Shown here: positions 16,885-25,938 of the stretch, one piece after another | Layout: each line of letters begins with the position of its first letter | Numbering within the stretch: the first letter of the stretch is position 1 | Origin: Polynucleobacter asymbioticus | GTDB lineage: Bacteria; Pseudomonadota; Gammaproteobacteria; Burkholderiales; Burkholderiaceae | Reading direction: 5' to 3' | Length of the DNA: 64,000 bases | Assembly (NCBI RefSeq): GCF_018687575.1 | Contig: NZ_CP061297.1 | Location: forward strand, 936,821-1,000,820 | Made by a program: the position numbers and the translations under genes | Notes under the pieces: generated by a model | Database searches by the model: none | Told to the model about the DNA's origin: nothing | Seen by the model: only the letters and a program-made list of their open reading frames with translations

Positions 16885-17975
16885 TAATTTGATTGAGGGG
16901 AAGCGCTACGTTTTCGTTGAAATTGATCAACCGCACTTTCATGCTCTTTTAAGGTTTTGGAAAAATGGCTGCTGCCATCACCACGCGCTACAAAATAAAC
17001 GGCATCACTTTTAGCTGGATGCATCACAGCCATCAGCGACTCTTTGCTCGGCATTGCAATGGGTGTGGGGGGTAAACCTTTGTGCATATAAGTATTGTAT
17101 GGACTGTCCTTGCGTAAATCTGTTTTTCGAAGATTGCCGTCAAATTTAGGGCCAATTCCATAAATGACGGTTGGATCCGTTTGCAATGGCATATTTAGAT
17201 TCAGGCGGTTAACAAAAACAGCTGCAACGAGGGCTCTATCGCTAGAGCGGCCCGTCTCCTTCTCGACTATCGACCCCAGAATGAGCAGTTCGTAAGGTGA
17301 TTTGATTGGTGATCGTGCATCTTTTTGCTCCCAAGCGCTGGTAAGTTGCTTTTGCATTGCTTGAGATGCCCTTCGGTATATTGAAATATCAGTGTCATCT
17401 GGATCAAATACGTATGTATCTGGATAAAACAAGCCCTCATCGCCTGGATAAGAAAGACCAATAGCCTGTAAAAGCTCCTTAGAGCTCATCCCCTTAGTCT
17501 GGTGGATCAGCGCTGGGTGCTTGTCAATTACGCTTCTAAGCTGCCATATGGTCATGCCAGGGATGATCGCAAGACTTTCCCGAACCCGATCACCACGTGA
17601 AACTTGTAACAAGATATTGCCTAAACTAGCGCGAGGTGCAAATAGATAGGTACCCGGCTTTAGTTTGGAAGCTATAAAAAGTGACCTTGCTGCAATCTGA
17701 ACGGTCACAATATTTGCGGATACACCTTGATCTGATAGTTGCTTTGAAATTGCAGATAAGCCCGATTGGGGTGCAATCTTGACTTTGTATGAGCTTCCAT
17801 CGGGGGTGTTCGATAAAGACGGAACTACGGGCCACAAAAATATTACCCCATACATGAAGGCAATCAGGCCAAGCAGGCTAAATACATAGGGTTTCCATGC
17901 CCCACCATTTGTATGTTTTGTGAAAAGAGTTCTTCTCTGAAATTTTCCGCTCATCACGCTATGATAAAAGCTCAT
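16884..17975 (-). CDS. mltG: Endolytic murein transglycosylase MltG
   Basis: About 363 residues. A short cytoplasmic start is followed by one membrane helix ([20 protein letters not shown]), then a LysM-like segment and the YceG catalytic domain with the glutamate motif GSIVEKETG and [16 protein letters not shown]. It cuts nascent glycan strands at the inner membrane. The frame is open upstream to 18083, inside ygfZ on the other strand, but the plausible starts are the ATGs at 17975 ([12 protein letters not shown]) and 17954 (MSGKFQRR). The first overlaps the ATG of divergent ygfZ. Confidence 0.9.
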   Translation of the reverse strand: MSFYHSVMSGKFQRRTLFTKHTNGGAWKPYVFSLLGLIAFMYGVIFLWPVVPSLSNTPDGSSYKVKIAPQSGLSAISKQLSDQGVSANIVTVQIAARSLFIASKLKPGTYLFAPRASLGNILLQVSRGDRVRESLAIIPGMTIWQLRSVIDKHPALIHQTKGMSSKELLQAIGLSYPGDEGLFYPDTYVFDPDDTDISIYRRASQAMQKQLTSAWEQKDARSPIKSPYELLILGSIVEKETGRSSDRALVAAVFVNRLNLNMPLQTDPTVIYGIGPKFDGNLRKTDLRKDSPYNTYMHKGLPPTPIAMPSKESLMAVMHPAKSDAVYFVARGDGSSHFSKTLKEHESAVDQFQRKRSASPQSN

Positions 17976-18981
17976 GACCCAAAGCCCAGAAAATACCCTA
18001 ATGCCCACCACTAGCCTGAACAATGGATCCACCCCCCTGACTGATTGGGGTCTGATCCTAGTTGAAGGGCCTGATGCTGCCACTTTGCTCCAAAGTCAAT
18101 TGAGCAATTCCGTAGTTAGCCTGAGGCGTACAGCCATAGATGGGATCGCGCAAGGTTTTGATTCTGTGCGCTTGGTTGGCTACTGCAGTCCAAAAGGACG
18201 GCTTTTAGCCAGCGCTTGGTTAGGATTATTCCCAGAATCTGCTGATTCAGACGACCGTTTTGCACTCTTTATATCTAGAGACATAGCTGCGACTACAGCT
18301 AAACGATTATCGATGTATGTATTGCGATCCAAAGTCAAAGTGATGGATGCATCAAACGACTGGGATGTATTTGGGTCCTATCAATACGTTCAGGATGCTG
18401 AATCTCCTTCCACGCTAAAGGATTCCATTGCATTACGTATCCCAGATGTCTTGACTCAAAATCGATCCTTTCAGAGAATTCTTTTTGCTAAAAAGAAAAC
18501 AGAATCCACCAACTTGACGGTTGATGAGGCGTCTTTAAGCCAGTGGAATTCTTTAGAGGTGTTGAGTGCAATCCCCAGAATCGTGATGGCAACCCAAGAA
18601 CAGTTTGTTCCCCAAATGATTAACTTTGAATCTGTTGCAGGCGTGGATTTTAAGAAGGGCTGTTACCCTGGCCAGGAAATTGTTGCGCGCAGTCAATACC
18701 GAGGGGCGGTAAAACGTAGGCTGCAACTTGCTCACACTACTTCAAGCACAACATCCCTTGAGATTGCTAAACCTGGTGTGGAGTTATTTCAAGATAGCGA
18801 TGCAAGTCAGCCATGCGGCATGGTGGTTCTTGCTGCAGCTAATCCAGAAAATATAGATCGGATTGATCTTCAGTTGGAGTGCAAGTTAGATGCCCTTGAG
18901 GCTGGAGCAATTCATTTGGGTAGCTCTGATGGGCCTGTGTTAAAAATAGATCAACTGCCATATCCTTTATTAGAAATTTAA
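17974..18981 (+). CDS. ygfZ: Folate-binding protein YgfZ (Fe-S cluster repair/assembly factor)
   Basis: A 335-residue GcvT-like protein. The family signature KGCYPGQE (about 228-235) with its essential cysteine is intact, followed by IVARSQYRG. It is tetrahydrofolate-dependent and helps maintain some Fe-S enzymes such as MiaB. The start could be 17974 or the ATG at 18001 (MPTTSLNNG). A possible -10 TATGAT at 17960-17965 would start transcription near 17972, which favours 18001. The divergent neighbour mltG is a common arrangement. Confidence 0.9.
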   Translation: MTQSPENTLMPTTSLNNGSTPLTDWGLILVEGPDAATLLQSQLSNSVVSLRRTAIDGIAQGFDSVRLVGYCSPKGRLLASAWLGLFPESADSDDRFALFISRDIAATTAKRLSMYVLRSKVKVMDASNDWDVFGSYQYVQDAESPSTLKDSIALRIPDVLTQNRSFQRILFAKKKTESTNLTVDEASLSQWNSLEVLSAIPRIVMATQEQFVPQMINFESVAGVDFKKGCYPGQEIVARSQYRGAVKRRLQLAHTTSSTTSLEIAKPGVELFQDSDASQPCGMVVLAAANPENIDRIDLQLECKLDALEAGAIHLGSSDGPVLKIDQLPYPLLEI

Positions 18982-19006
18982 CCTCCAGGGATTGATTCAT
19001 TTTCTT

Positions 19007-19864
19007 ATGTGCCTAATTCTTTTCGCCTGGAAATCTCATCCAGACTACCCCTTGGTGGTCGCGGCGAATCGAGATGAGTTTTATGAGCGCGACACTGATC
19101 CTATGGGATGGTGGTCAGACCACCCTCACCTATTGGCTGGCAAGGATCGGGCAGATGTATTAGGAAGTCCAGGAACATGGCTAGGCTTTACAAAGACAGG
19201 TCGCTTTGCTGCGCTCACGAATGTCAGAGCGCCTAGTGAAAAAAATCCTGATGCAAGAACTCGTGGTGAACTCAGTCTTCGCTACCTGACTGGTCATCAC
19301 AAGCCGCATGCTTTCATACAGGAAAATTCTAAGCGCTTTGAGCAATATAACGGCTTTAATTTACTGATGGCAGATTTAAGTGATCCAGCAAATGCTGAAA
19401 TGCATTGGGTAAGCAACCGCCTCATGATGGGTCAAAATATTCGCCCGAGAAAAGTATTTCCCGAACAGGCCCTCAACCCTGGAGTCTATGGCTTATCGAA
19501 TGCCATGCTCGATACCCCATGGCCCAAAGTGAATCACCGGGTGGCAGCATTTGCACAAACTCTTGCTATGGATAGTGGTCAACTAAAAAATGCAGATCAC
19601 TATTTGCGTGTATTGGCCGATACGCATGAAGCCAGTCCGCAGGAATTGCCTAGCACTGGAGTCAACCCAGATTGGGAGAAGGCCCTATCGGCTGCTTTCA
19701 TCAAGACCCCCTCTTATGGAACCCGCTCCAGCACTATTTTGCGCGTCCGCAAAGATGGTCAATTCGAGATGGTTGAGAGACGATTTGATGCAAATGGCAC
19801 CGTAGGCCATGATGTTGTTACTGGAGAGCTCAGCGCCGCTCCAGGATCAAACCTTTCGGTCTAA
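19007..19864 (+). CDS. NRDE-family protein (TANGO2-like)
   Basis: A 285-residue protein. The start MCLILFAWKSHPDYPLVVAANRDEFYERDT contains the invariant N-terminal cysteine and the NRDE signature of the family. The open frame extends to a TTG at 18992, but the conserved Met-Cys at 19007 is the natural start. Biochemical function is not settled; the human relative TANGO2 has been linked to heme handling and lipid metabolism. It lies 25 bases after ygfZ and ends convergent with a thioesterase gene. Confidence 0.88.
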   Translation: MCLILFAWKSHPDYPLVVAANRDEFYERDTDPMGWWSDHPHLLAGKDRADVLGSPGTWLGFTKTGRFAALTNVRAPSEKNPDARTRGELSLRYLTGHHKPHAFIQENSKRFEQYNGFNLLMADLSDPANAEMHWVSNRLMMGQNIRPRKVFPEQALNPGVYGLSNAMLDTPWPKVNHRVAAFAQTLAMDSGQLKNADHYLRVLADTHEASPQELPSTGVNPDWEKALSAAFIKTPSYGTRSSTILRVRKDGQFEMVERRFDANGTVGHDVVTGELSAAPGSNLSV

Positions 19865-19881
19865 GGACGCAAAAAGCTAAA

Positions 19882-20367
19882 TTACTTTTGCTGACGAGAG
19901 TCCTCATTGATGACTCGTTCGCCATTTGCATTTTTAGTTGCTAGACGCTTGATAAACTGAAAAGTCCCTGTCGACATACAGCAGATCTCACCTTGATCGT
20001 TGTAGAGCTTAGCCTCGCAAAAAGCCATTGTGGCGGTACGTCGTACAGTGTCTGCTTTTACTCTCAAGATGCCATTGGCAGCCTGCATAAAATTATTTTT
20101 CATCTCAACAGTCACCACGCTTCGATCGCCGGGATCGCTAGAGCGAGCAGCAACTGCCATAGCAACATCCATAAGGGTAAGTAATACGCCACCATGAGCT
20201 ACGTCCCAAGTATTAGTATGCTCAGGTTTCAGCGCTAAAAGGATTTCGCCCTTGCCCATTTCTGCGCTGATCAGACGCACGCCCAGCAGCTTCAAAAAAG
20301 GAACATTCAACTCTTCACCTAGGTTGGCAAGCTGAGTTGCCGCATTTAGTTGTACTTTATTTGTCAT
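19882..20367 (-). CDS. PaaI-type hotdog thioesterase
   Basis: A 161-residue single hotdog domain. The active-site helix region HGGVLLTLMDVAMAVAARSS and the strand MKNNFMQAANG fit the PaaI/4HBT group of acyl-CoA thioesterases. The acyl substrate cannot be inferred. It is transcribed alone, convergent with the NRDE gene and divergent from selO. An AT-rich hairpin (GCAAAAG.../...CTTTTGC, 19869-19891) at its 3' end may help termination. Confidence 0.85.
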   Translation of the reverse strand: MTNKVQLNAATQLANLGEELNVPFLKLLGVRLISAEMGKGEILLALKPEHTNTWDVAHGGVLLTLMDVAMAVAARSSDPGDRSVVTVEMKNNFMQAANGILRVKADTVRRTATMAFCEAKLYNDQGEICCMSTGTFQFIKRLATKNANGERVINEDSRQQK

Positions 20368-20421
20368 AGGGTCATTTTAGTAGCTTCTGCGACGCTTGTG
20401 AATTGCCCATAGAATACAAAT

Positions 20422-21888
20422 ATGCCTTTTACCCTTCGTGGCGATGATGTCTGCCAAGTAACCCCACCTACCCCGCTACCCGATCCTTACTGGGTGGCAT
20501 TTTCCCCTTCTGTTGCCAAACTGATTGGCTTGGAGCTTGGGGATAATGACCTGCCAAAAGATCCAGGGTGGTTAGCGGTTTTGGCGGGAAATCAACTGCA
20601 TGTCGGAACACAGACATTTTCAAACCCAATTTCTACAGTCTATAGCGGACATCAATTTGGCTCATGGGCTGGACAATTGGGTGATGGTCGAGCCATTCTG
20701 CTTGGCGATATCAATCAGCTGGAACTGCAACTAAAAGGTGCTGGTAGAACGCACTACTCCAGAATGGGTGATGGAAGAGCTGTACTCAGATCTTCAATTC
20801 GTGAGTTTCTATGTAGCGAAGCAATGCATGCCCTGGGTATACCCACTAGCCGGGCTCTTGCGCTAGTAGGATCAAAGCAGTCTGTTCGACGAGAAACTAT
20901 GGAAACTGCAGCGGTCTGTTCTCGTGTTGCCCCAAGCTTTATCCGCATCGGACATTTCGAGCACTTTGCGTCACTTCAGAATGTAACTCGCTTGCAAGAA
21001 TTGGCAGACCTTTTGATGAATGAATTTTATCCAGAGTGCGCATCCAAAAAAGATTCCTACTTAGAGCTATTTAAGGAAATTAGTGCCCGAAATGCAAAAT
21101 TAGTTGCCGCTTGGCAAGCGGTAGGATTTTGTCATGGCGTTTTAAATAGTGACAACATTAGCGCCTTGGGTCTTACCATTGACTATGGCCCTTTTGGATT
21201 TTTAGATCACTTTGAAATCGATCACATCTGCAATCACAGTGATCATGGGGGTCGTTATGCATACCATCGTCAACCCCAGATCATGCATTGGAATATGGCC
21301 TGTCTTGCAAGCGCAATGCTACCCCTATTAGAACTGGAACATTCTGCGGAAGATTCTCAAGAACTGTTGCGCTCTGCCTTAGAAGAGTTTCCTCTTACCT
21401 ATGCGAAAGAATGGCAACGGACATTTCGCTTAAAACTAGGATTGCAATCTGAGCAAGATGATGACATTCAGCTGATTGAACGACTCTTGCAGTCGATGCA
21501 TGACTCAAAAGTCGATTTCACCAACTTCTTTCGCAGCCTCAGTAATATCAAAAAAGATTCCAAACCACTAGCAATACCGCAAAGAAATGAATTTATCGAT
21601 CGTGAAAGTATCGATCAATGGTTTACCGATTACATCAATAGACTTCAGTCCGAGCTCATCAGTGATGATGATAGAAAAGATCTAATGAATCGAGTCAATC
21701 CAAAGTACATTCTGAGAAATCATCTAGCCCAAGTAGCTATTGAAAAGGCGCAACAAGATGATTTTTCTGAAGTTGATACCCTATTCAAGATACTGAGCAA
21801 ACCATTTGATGAGCAGCCAACGTTTGATAGCTACTCGAAACCACCAGCCCTCGATATGCAGCGCATTGAAGTGAGCTGCTCCTCATAA
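20422..21888 (+). CDS. selO: Protein adenylyltransferase SelO (YdiU)
   Basis: A 488-residue pseudokinase-fold enzyme that transfers AMP to Ser, Thr or Tyr of target proteins, in bacteria linked to redox stress. Family blocks are YSGHQFGSWAGQLGDGRAILLGD, LQLKGAGRTHYSRMGDGRAVLRSSIREFLCSEAMHALGIPT, and the active-site region HGVLNSDNISALGLTIDYGPFGFLD. The C-terminal redox cysteine is represented by the end VSCSS. It begins a plus-strand run with msrB 18 bases later, which agrees with a redox role. Confidence 0.95.
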   Translation: MPFTLRGDDVCQVTPPTPLPDPYWVAFSPSVAKLIGLELGDNDLPKDPGWLAVLAGNQLHVGTQTFSNPISTVYSGHQFGSWAGQLGDGRAILLGDINQLELQLKGAGRTHYSRMGDGRAVLRSSIREFLCSEAMHALGIPTSRALALVGSKQSVRRETMETAAVCSRVAPSFIRIGHFEHFASLQNVTRLQELADLLMNEFYPECASKKDSYLELFKEISARNAKLVAAWQAVGFCHGVLNSDNISALGLTIDYGPFGFLDHFEIDHICNHSDHGGRYAYHRQPQIMHWNMACLASAMLPLLELEHSAEDSQELLRSALEEFPLTYAKEWQRTFRLKLGLQSEQDDDIQLIERLLQSMHDSKVDFTNFFRSLSNIKKDSKPLAIPQRNEFIDRESIDQWFTDYINRLQSELISDDDRKDLMNRVNPKYILRNHLAQVAIEKAQQDDFSEVDTLFKILSKPFDEQPTFDSYSKPPALDMQRIEVSCSS

Positions 21889-21906
21889 CCCAACACACGA
21901 AACACC

Positions 21907-22320
21907 ATGACTAAGAAAACAGATCAGGAATACAAAAATATACTCAGTGACATTCAATATCGCGTGACCCGCGAAGCTGCAACTGAAAGACCATTTTCTG
22001 GTGAATTTTGGGATCACTGGGCCAATGGTCAATATCGCTGCATTTGTTGCGATACTCCCCTATTTGCATCCTCAACCAAATTTGACGCTGGCTGCGGTTG
22101 GCCCAGCTACAGTGCCCCTGAAAATAATGACGCAATCACGGAGATTCGAGATGTATCTCATGGGATGATTCGCACGGAAGTACGTTGCACTCAATGTGAT
22201 GCCCATTTAGGGCATGTGTTTGAGGATGGCCCTCAGCCCACAGGGCTTCGCTACTGCATCAACTCGGCATCTTTGAAATTTGAACCATCTGCGAATGCTT
22301 CCTCCGGTAAACCAGAGTAA
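21907..22320 (+). CDS. msrB: Peptide-methionine (R)-S-oxide reductase
   Basis: A 137-residue methionine sulfoxide reductase B. Zinc ligands C45/C48 (CICC) and C94/C97 (CTQC), the motif [10 protein letters not shown], and the catalytic cysteine C117 in RYCINSASL are all present. C63 may be the resolving residue. It repairs R-sulfoxides of methionine in proteins. It follows selO closely and precedes yciB by 26 bases. Confidence 0.96.
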   Translation: MTKKTDQEYKNILSDIQYRVTREAATERPFSGEFWDHWANGQYRCICCDTPLFASSTKFDAGCGWPSYSAPENNDAITEIRDVSHGMIRTEVRCTQCDAHLGHVFEDGPQPTGLRYCINSASLKFEPSANASSGKPE

Positions 22321-22346
22321 CTCTTAAATAGCTGGATAATCACTCC

Positions 22347-22895
22347 ATGAAATTTCTTTTCGACCTCTTCCCGATCATCCTCTTTTTTATTGCCTTTAAA
22401 TTTGGCGATATCTACACCGCAACCATCGTAGCGATGGTTGCCACAATTGGGCAAATTCTTTGGGTCTACTATCGCCATCGAAAAATTGATGCGATGCAGT
22501 GGGTTAGCCTCGTCATGATTCTCGTATTTGGAAGCCTGACCATATTTCTCCACGATAAGACCTTTATTCAGCTCAAACCAACAGCGCTCTATTGGCTATT
22601 TGCAGGCGCATTATTTATTAGCGCCCAGTTTTTTCAAAAGAACTGGATTCAGGTATTAATGGGCAAACAGATTACGCTGAAAGAGCGCAATTCCAAATCA
22701 GTTTGGCATCAAGTGAATATGGCCTGGGCATTGTTCTTCTTTTTTATGGGCGCCCTGAATCTCTACATCGCTTTTGAGTTCTCAGAGGAAACCTGGGTTA
22801 ACTTCAAGCTATTTGGCAGCACTGCTTTACTGATTGTCTTTGTCATTCTTCAAGGAATCTGGCTAAGTCGCCATATGGAGCAACCTTCAGAATGA
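22347..22895 (+). CDS. yciB: Inner-membrane septation protein YciB (IspZ)
   Basis: A 182-residue protein with about five hydrophobic segments. The start MKFLFDLFPIILFFIAFKFGDIYTAT is characteristic, as is NMAWALFFFFMGALNLYIAF. YciB acts in cell envelope and septum maintenance; its exact activity is unsettled. The stop overlaps the bolA-like start by four bases, so the two are translationally coupled. Confidence 0.93.
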   Translation: MKFLFDLFPIILFFIAFKFGDIYTATIVAMVATIGQILWVYYRHRKIDAMQWVSLVMILVFGSLTIFLHDKTFIQLKPTALYWLFAGALFISAQFFQKNWIQVLMGKQITLKERNSKSVWHQVNMAWALFFFFMGALNLYIAFEFSEETWVNFKLFGSTALLIVFVILQGIWLSRHMEQPSE

Positions 22896-23176
22896 GCATC
22901 AATCAGCAGAGAATTGCACACTTCGAGGCAGACTTACGATCGGCTTTTCAAGTAGCAAAATTAGCTATCGACGATGAAAGCCATCTGCATGCAGGTCATG
23001 CCGGTGCCGCTTCGGGTGGAGGACACTTCAAACTCACAATCGTAGCCCCAGAATTTGAGGGGATGAATAAGGTGGCGCGGCACAGAGCCATTTACGCAGC
23101 CCTAAATCAGCACTTTCCAGAGGCGATTCATGCTCTCACTATTCTGGCTTTCACCCCTAGTGAAAGCACTAATTAA
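22892..23176 (+). CDS. BolA-family protein
   Basis: A 94-residue BolA domain. The segment DESHLHAGHAGAASGGGHFKLTIV and KVARHRAIYAAL are typical, with the conserved histidine of the HxxHAG region. Such proteins bind monothiol glutaredoxins and Fe-S clusters. It overlaps yciB and is followed 49 bases later by a peptidyl-prolyl isomerase, an order common in betaproteobacteria. Confidence 0.92.
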   Translation: MSINQQRIAHFEADLRSAFQVAKLAIDDESHLHAGHAGAASGGGHFKLTIVAPEFEGMNKVARHRAIYAALNQHFPEAIHALTILAFTPSESTN

Positions 23177-23225
23177 ACCCAGATTGCTTTAAGATTCACT
23201 TTTACCCCTATTTATTTACTAGCCC

Positions 23226-24020
23226 ATGTTGAACACACGCCAAATTTTGACCATTAGCGCTTTTAGCCTAGCACTTCTCTCACCAGCAGTTCATGCGCAA
23301 AATGCTGCCATCGTGAATGGAAAGCCTATCCCAAAAGCACAGTTGGATAAATTGATTCAAAAATCGAATCAACCAGACAACCCTCAAGTTCGCGATCAAG
23401 GCAGGGAAATGTTGGTGACGCGTGAACTCATTCTGCAAGAGGCAAACAACCGCGGTATCACCCAAAAAGAATCCGTTCGAGAGCAGTTGGAGCAATCTAA
23501 GATGGGTATATTAATTGCTGCGGTGTTTGAGGATTACGTTGAAAGAGAAGGCGTAACAGAGGCTGAGCTTAAAGCTGCTTACGAGCAAGTGAAAGGACAG
23601 TACACCGGCAAGGAATATCACGTTGAGCATATCCTTGTTGAAAAAGAAGCTGATGCTAAAGCGATTACTGCACAAATTAAGGCTGGCGGTAACTTCGCAC
23701 AGATTGCCAAAGAAAAGTCAAAAGACCCTGGTTCAGCCCCTAATGGTGGTGATCTTGGTTGGGTCAGCGATAAGTCACTCGTTCCAGAGTTTTCGAAGGC
23801 AATGGTGCAGCTTAAAAAAGGCCAGATCACTGACAAGCCAGTAAAGACCCAATACGGCTGGCATGTTATTAAATTAGACGATGTGCGCGATGTCAAGGCA
23901 CCTAGCATGGATGAAATTAAAGATCAGTTAAAGCAGATGATTGCCGCTGATCAGAATTGGCAAAAGGCAAAATTCTCTGAGTTAATGCAAAAGCTTCGTG
24001 CTAAAGCCAAGATCCAATAA
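23226..24020 (+). CDS. Exported peptidyl-prolyl cis-trans isomerase (parvulin type)
   Basis: A 264-residue periplasmic chaperone/isomerase. The signal peptide ends VHAQ near residue 25. An N-terminal SurA-like helical region is followed by one parvulin domain (about 133-223) with EYHVEHILVEKEADAKAI, AKEKSKDPGSAPNGGDLGWV and YGWHVIKLDDV. It should assist folding of exported proteins. It closes the yciB-bolA run and is followed by a strong terminator at 24044. Confidence 0.92.
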   Translation: MLNTRQILTISAFSLALLSPAVHAQNAAIVNGKPIPKAQLDKLIQKSNQPDNPQVRDQGREMLVTRELILQEANNRGITQKESVREQLEQSKMGILIAAVFEDYVEREGVTEAELKAAYEQVKGQYTGKEYHVEHILVEKEADAKAITAQIKAGGNFAQIAKEKSKDPGSAPNGGDLGWVSDKSLVPEFSKAMVQLKKGQITDKPVKTQYGWHVIKLDDVRDVKAPSMDEIKDQLKQMIAADQNWQKAKFSELMQKLRAKAKIQ

Positions 24021-24043
24021 TTTTGGATCTCTTTAGATGCCCT

Positions 24044-24072
24044 AACCCAGGCTGACCCCCTGGGTTTTTTCT
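24044..24072 (+). terminator. Rho-independent terminator after the PPIase gene
   Basis: AACCCAGG (24044-24051) pairs with CCTGGGTT (24059-24066) around a 7-base loop, followed by TTTT. It lies 24 bases beyond the PPIase stop and separates it from gloA. Confidence 0.85.
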
Positions 24073-24111
24073 TGTCCAACGAGAATCCACTTTTACCTTT
24101 ATATTTGAAAG

Positions 24112-24498
24112 ATGATGATCCTACACACCATGCTCAGAGTCGGCAATATGACTCGCTCGATTGATTTCTATACCAAAGTTCTAGGGATGAACTTACTTCG
24201 CACGACTGAACGTCCAGAGCAAAAATACTCTCTCGCATTCGTAGGCTTTGGTAAAGGAAATGCAGATGGACAATCTGAGATTGAGCTCACGTATAACCAT
24301 GGCGTAGATAGCTATGAGCTCGGTAGCGCCTACGGACACATCGCCATTAGTGTGCCTGACGCTTATGCCGCCTGTGAAAAAATCAAGGCTGCTGGTGGCA
24401 ATGTTACCCGGGAAGCTGGACCAGTCATGGGCGGGGATACTGTGATTGCCTTTGTTACCGATCCAGATGGTTACAAAATTGAATTAATTCAACACTAA
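24112..24498 (+). CDS. gloA: Lactoylglutathione lyase (glyoxalase I)
   Basis: A 128-residue metalloenzyme that converts the methylglyoxal-glutathione adduct to lactoylglutathione. The start [23 protein letters not shown], the metal-ligand regions [16 protein letters not shown] and the terminal KIELIQH all fit. Two adjacent ATGs (24112, 24115) could start it. Confidence 0.96.
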   Translation: MMILHTMLRVGNMTRSIDFYTKVLGMNLLRTTERPEQKYSLAFVGFGKGNADGQSEIELTYNHGVDSYELGSAYGHIAISVPDAYAACEKIKAAGGNVTREAGPVMGGDTVIAFVTDPDGYKIELIQH

Positions 24499-24514
24499 AT
24501 TCTTCTTAATTGAG

Positions 24515-25687
24515 TTGAAGCAAGGCGCTATCCAACTTCGAGTCATCAATAGTCTTTCAGATATTACTGAAAGTGCTTGGAATGATCTCCTCTCGCCCAA
24601 TGCTGGACCCTTTTTAAAGTATGCATTTTTAAATGCACTAGAAACAACCGCTTGTGTTGGTGGCAATACTGGCTGGCAGGTGGCTCACTTACTCGTTGAG
24701 GATTCCGATTCCAATCTACTTGGAGCAATGCCTCTTTATCTTAAGCAGCACTCCTATGGCGAGTTTGTATTTGATTGGGCTTGGGCTCAGGCTTATGAAC
24801 AGAATGGCATGAATTATTTCCCAAAGGCTTTATCAGCCATTCCTTTTACGCCAGTTCGAGGGCCTAGATTACTGGTGTCACCAAAGGCGGATAGAGATGC
24901 CATACAAGATATCTTAGCCTCAGGCTTGAAAACACTAGTAAGCCAAAATACCCTTTCCTCGGCTCACGTCCTCTTTCCTGAGAATGATGAATTAGAGCAG
25001 TTCAAGAAACAGGGTTTCATGATGCGTGACTCTGTACAGTTTCATTGGCATAACGCTGGATATGCAGATTTTGAAGAGTTTCTTGCTGCACTAACAATGA
25101 AACGCCGCAAGAATATTCGGCGAGAACGTGCCGCTGTTGCTCAGCATCAAATTCAATATCGCCATATTCCTGGATCCATCGCCACCAAGGATGATTGGGC
25201 ATTCTTTTATCGCTGTTACGAAAACACCTATATTGAGCATCGCTCTGCCCCCTACTTGTCGGAGGAATGTATTCAATTACTAGGCCGCGATATGCCTGAG
25301 CATTTTCATCTCATTATTGCCATTCTCGATGAGAGGCCGATTGCCGCCTCCTTGCTCGTAGTCGACCAACCCAATTCAAAAGCGTATGGTCGTTACTGGG
25401 GTGCCATTGAACATATTCCCTGTCTGCATTTTGAGTTAGCTTATTACCAGTCAATTGAGTATTGCATCAATGAGGGCATCGAGATATTTGAAGGAGGCGC
25501 TCAGGGTGAACATAAGATGGCAAGGGGGTTTTTGCCAACCACAATCCAATCAGCACATTGGATAGAGGATCCGGGCTTTTCAAAAGCAGTAAAGCGCTTC
25601 TTAGAGCGTGAGCATGAGGGTATGGCTGCCTATGTCGATGAGCTCGAGCAACACATTCCGCTGAAATCGTCTAAAGTACAGCCATGA
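24515..25687 (+). CDS. GNAT/FemAB-like N-acyltransferase (DUF482 type)
   Basis: A 390-residue protein. Segments such as GPFLKYAFLNALETT, GAMPLYLKQHSYGEFVFDWAWA and MKRRKNIRRER match the DUF482 group, which has two GNAT-like halves resembling FemAB aminoacyltransferases; the substrate is unknown. The apparent start is TTG at 24515, 16 bases after gloA, with only a weak GAG upstream. No early in-frame ATG exists. The stop overlaps the next gene by four bases. Confidence 0.82.
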   Translation: MKQGAIQLRVINSLSDITESAWNDLLSPNAGPFLKYAFLNALETTACVGGNTGWQVAHLLVEDSDSNLLGAMPLYLKQHSYGEFVFDWAWAQAYEQNGMNYFPKALSAIPFTPVRGPRLLVSPKADRDAIQDILASGLKTLVSQNTLSSAHVLFPENDELEQFKKQGFMMRDSVQFHWHNAGYADFEEFLAALTMKRRKNIRRERAAVAQHQIQYRHIPGSIATKDDWAFFYRCYENTYIEHRSAPYLSEECIQLLGRDMPEHFHLIIAILDERPIAASLLVVDQPNSKAYGRYWGAIEHIPCLHFELAYYQSIEYCINEGIEIFEGGAQGEHKMARGFLPTTIQSAHWIEDPGFSKAVKRFLEREHEGMAAYVDELEQHIPLKSSKVQP

Positions 25688-25938
25688 CTTCTTCTAATAA
25701 CCCATCAGAGCAAGCTGGAGCGAATTCTTTGGCCGTTGGTGATGATGCCTCTGACTCTCCGTGTATTGGAGTTTGCACAACCCTTTACGATGAAATTTGC
25801 CAGGGCTGTGGTCGCACTCTAGGTGAGGTCAGTAATTGGGTATTTTTTAGTCAAGAAGAAAAAGATGCGGTATGGAAACGCATTCGTGCCGATGGCACTG
25901 CAATGCGATTCCAGCGTCAAGCTAAAGAAAATACTTAG
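25684..25938 (+). CDS. DUF1289 small cysteine-containing protein
   Basis: An 84-residue protein with the DUF1289 motif [27 protein letters not shown], a four-cysteine cluster that could bind zinc or an Fe-S centre. Function is unknown. Its start overlaps the acyltransferase stop (ATGA) and its end overlaps the convergent ABC-F gene by four bases. Confidence 0.9.
   Translation: MTSSNNPSEQAGANSLAVGDDASDSPCIGVCTTLYDEICQGCGRTLGEVSNWVFFSQEEKDAVWKRIRADGTAMRFQRQAKENT

Noticed and set aside
19869..19891. AT-rich hairpin between the NRDE and thioesterase genes
   Set aside because: The stem is weak and overlaps a coding end; it is mentioned only as a possible aid to termination.
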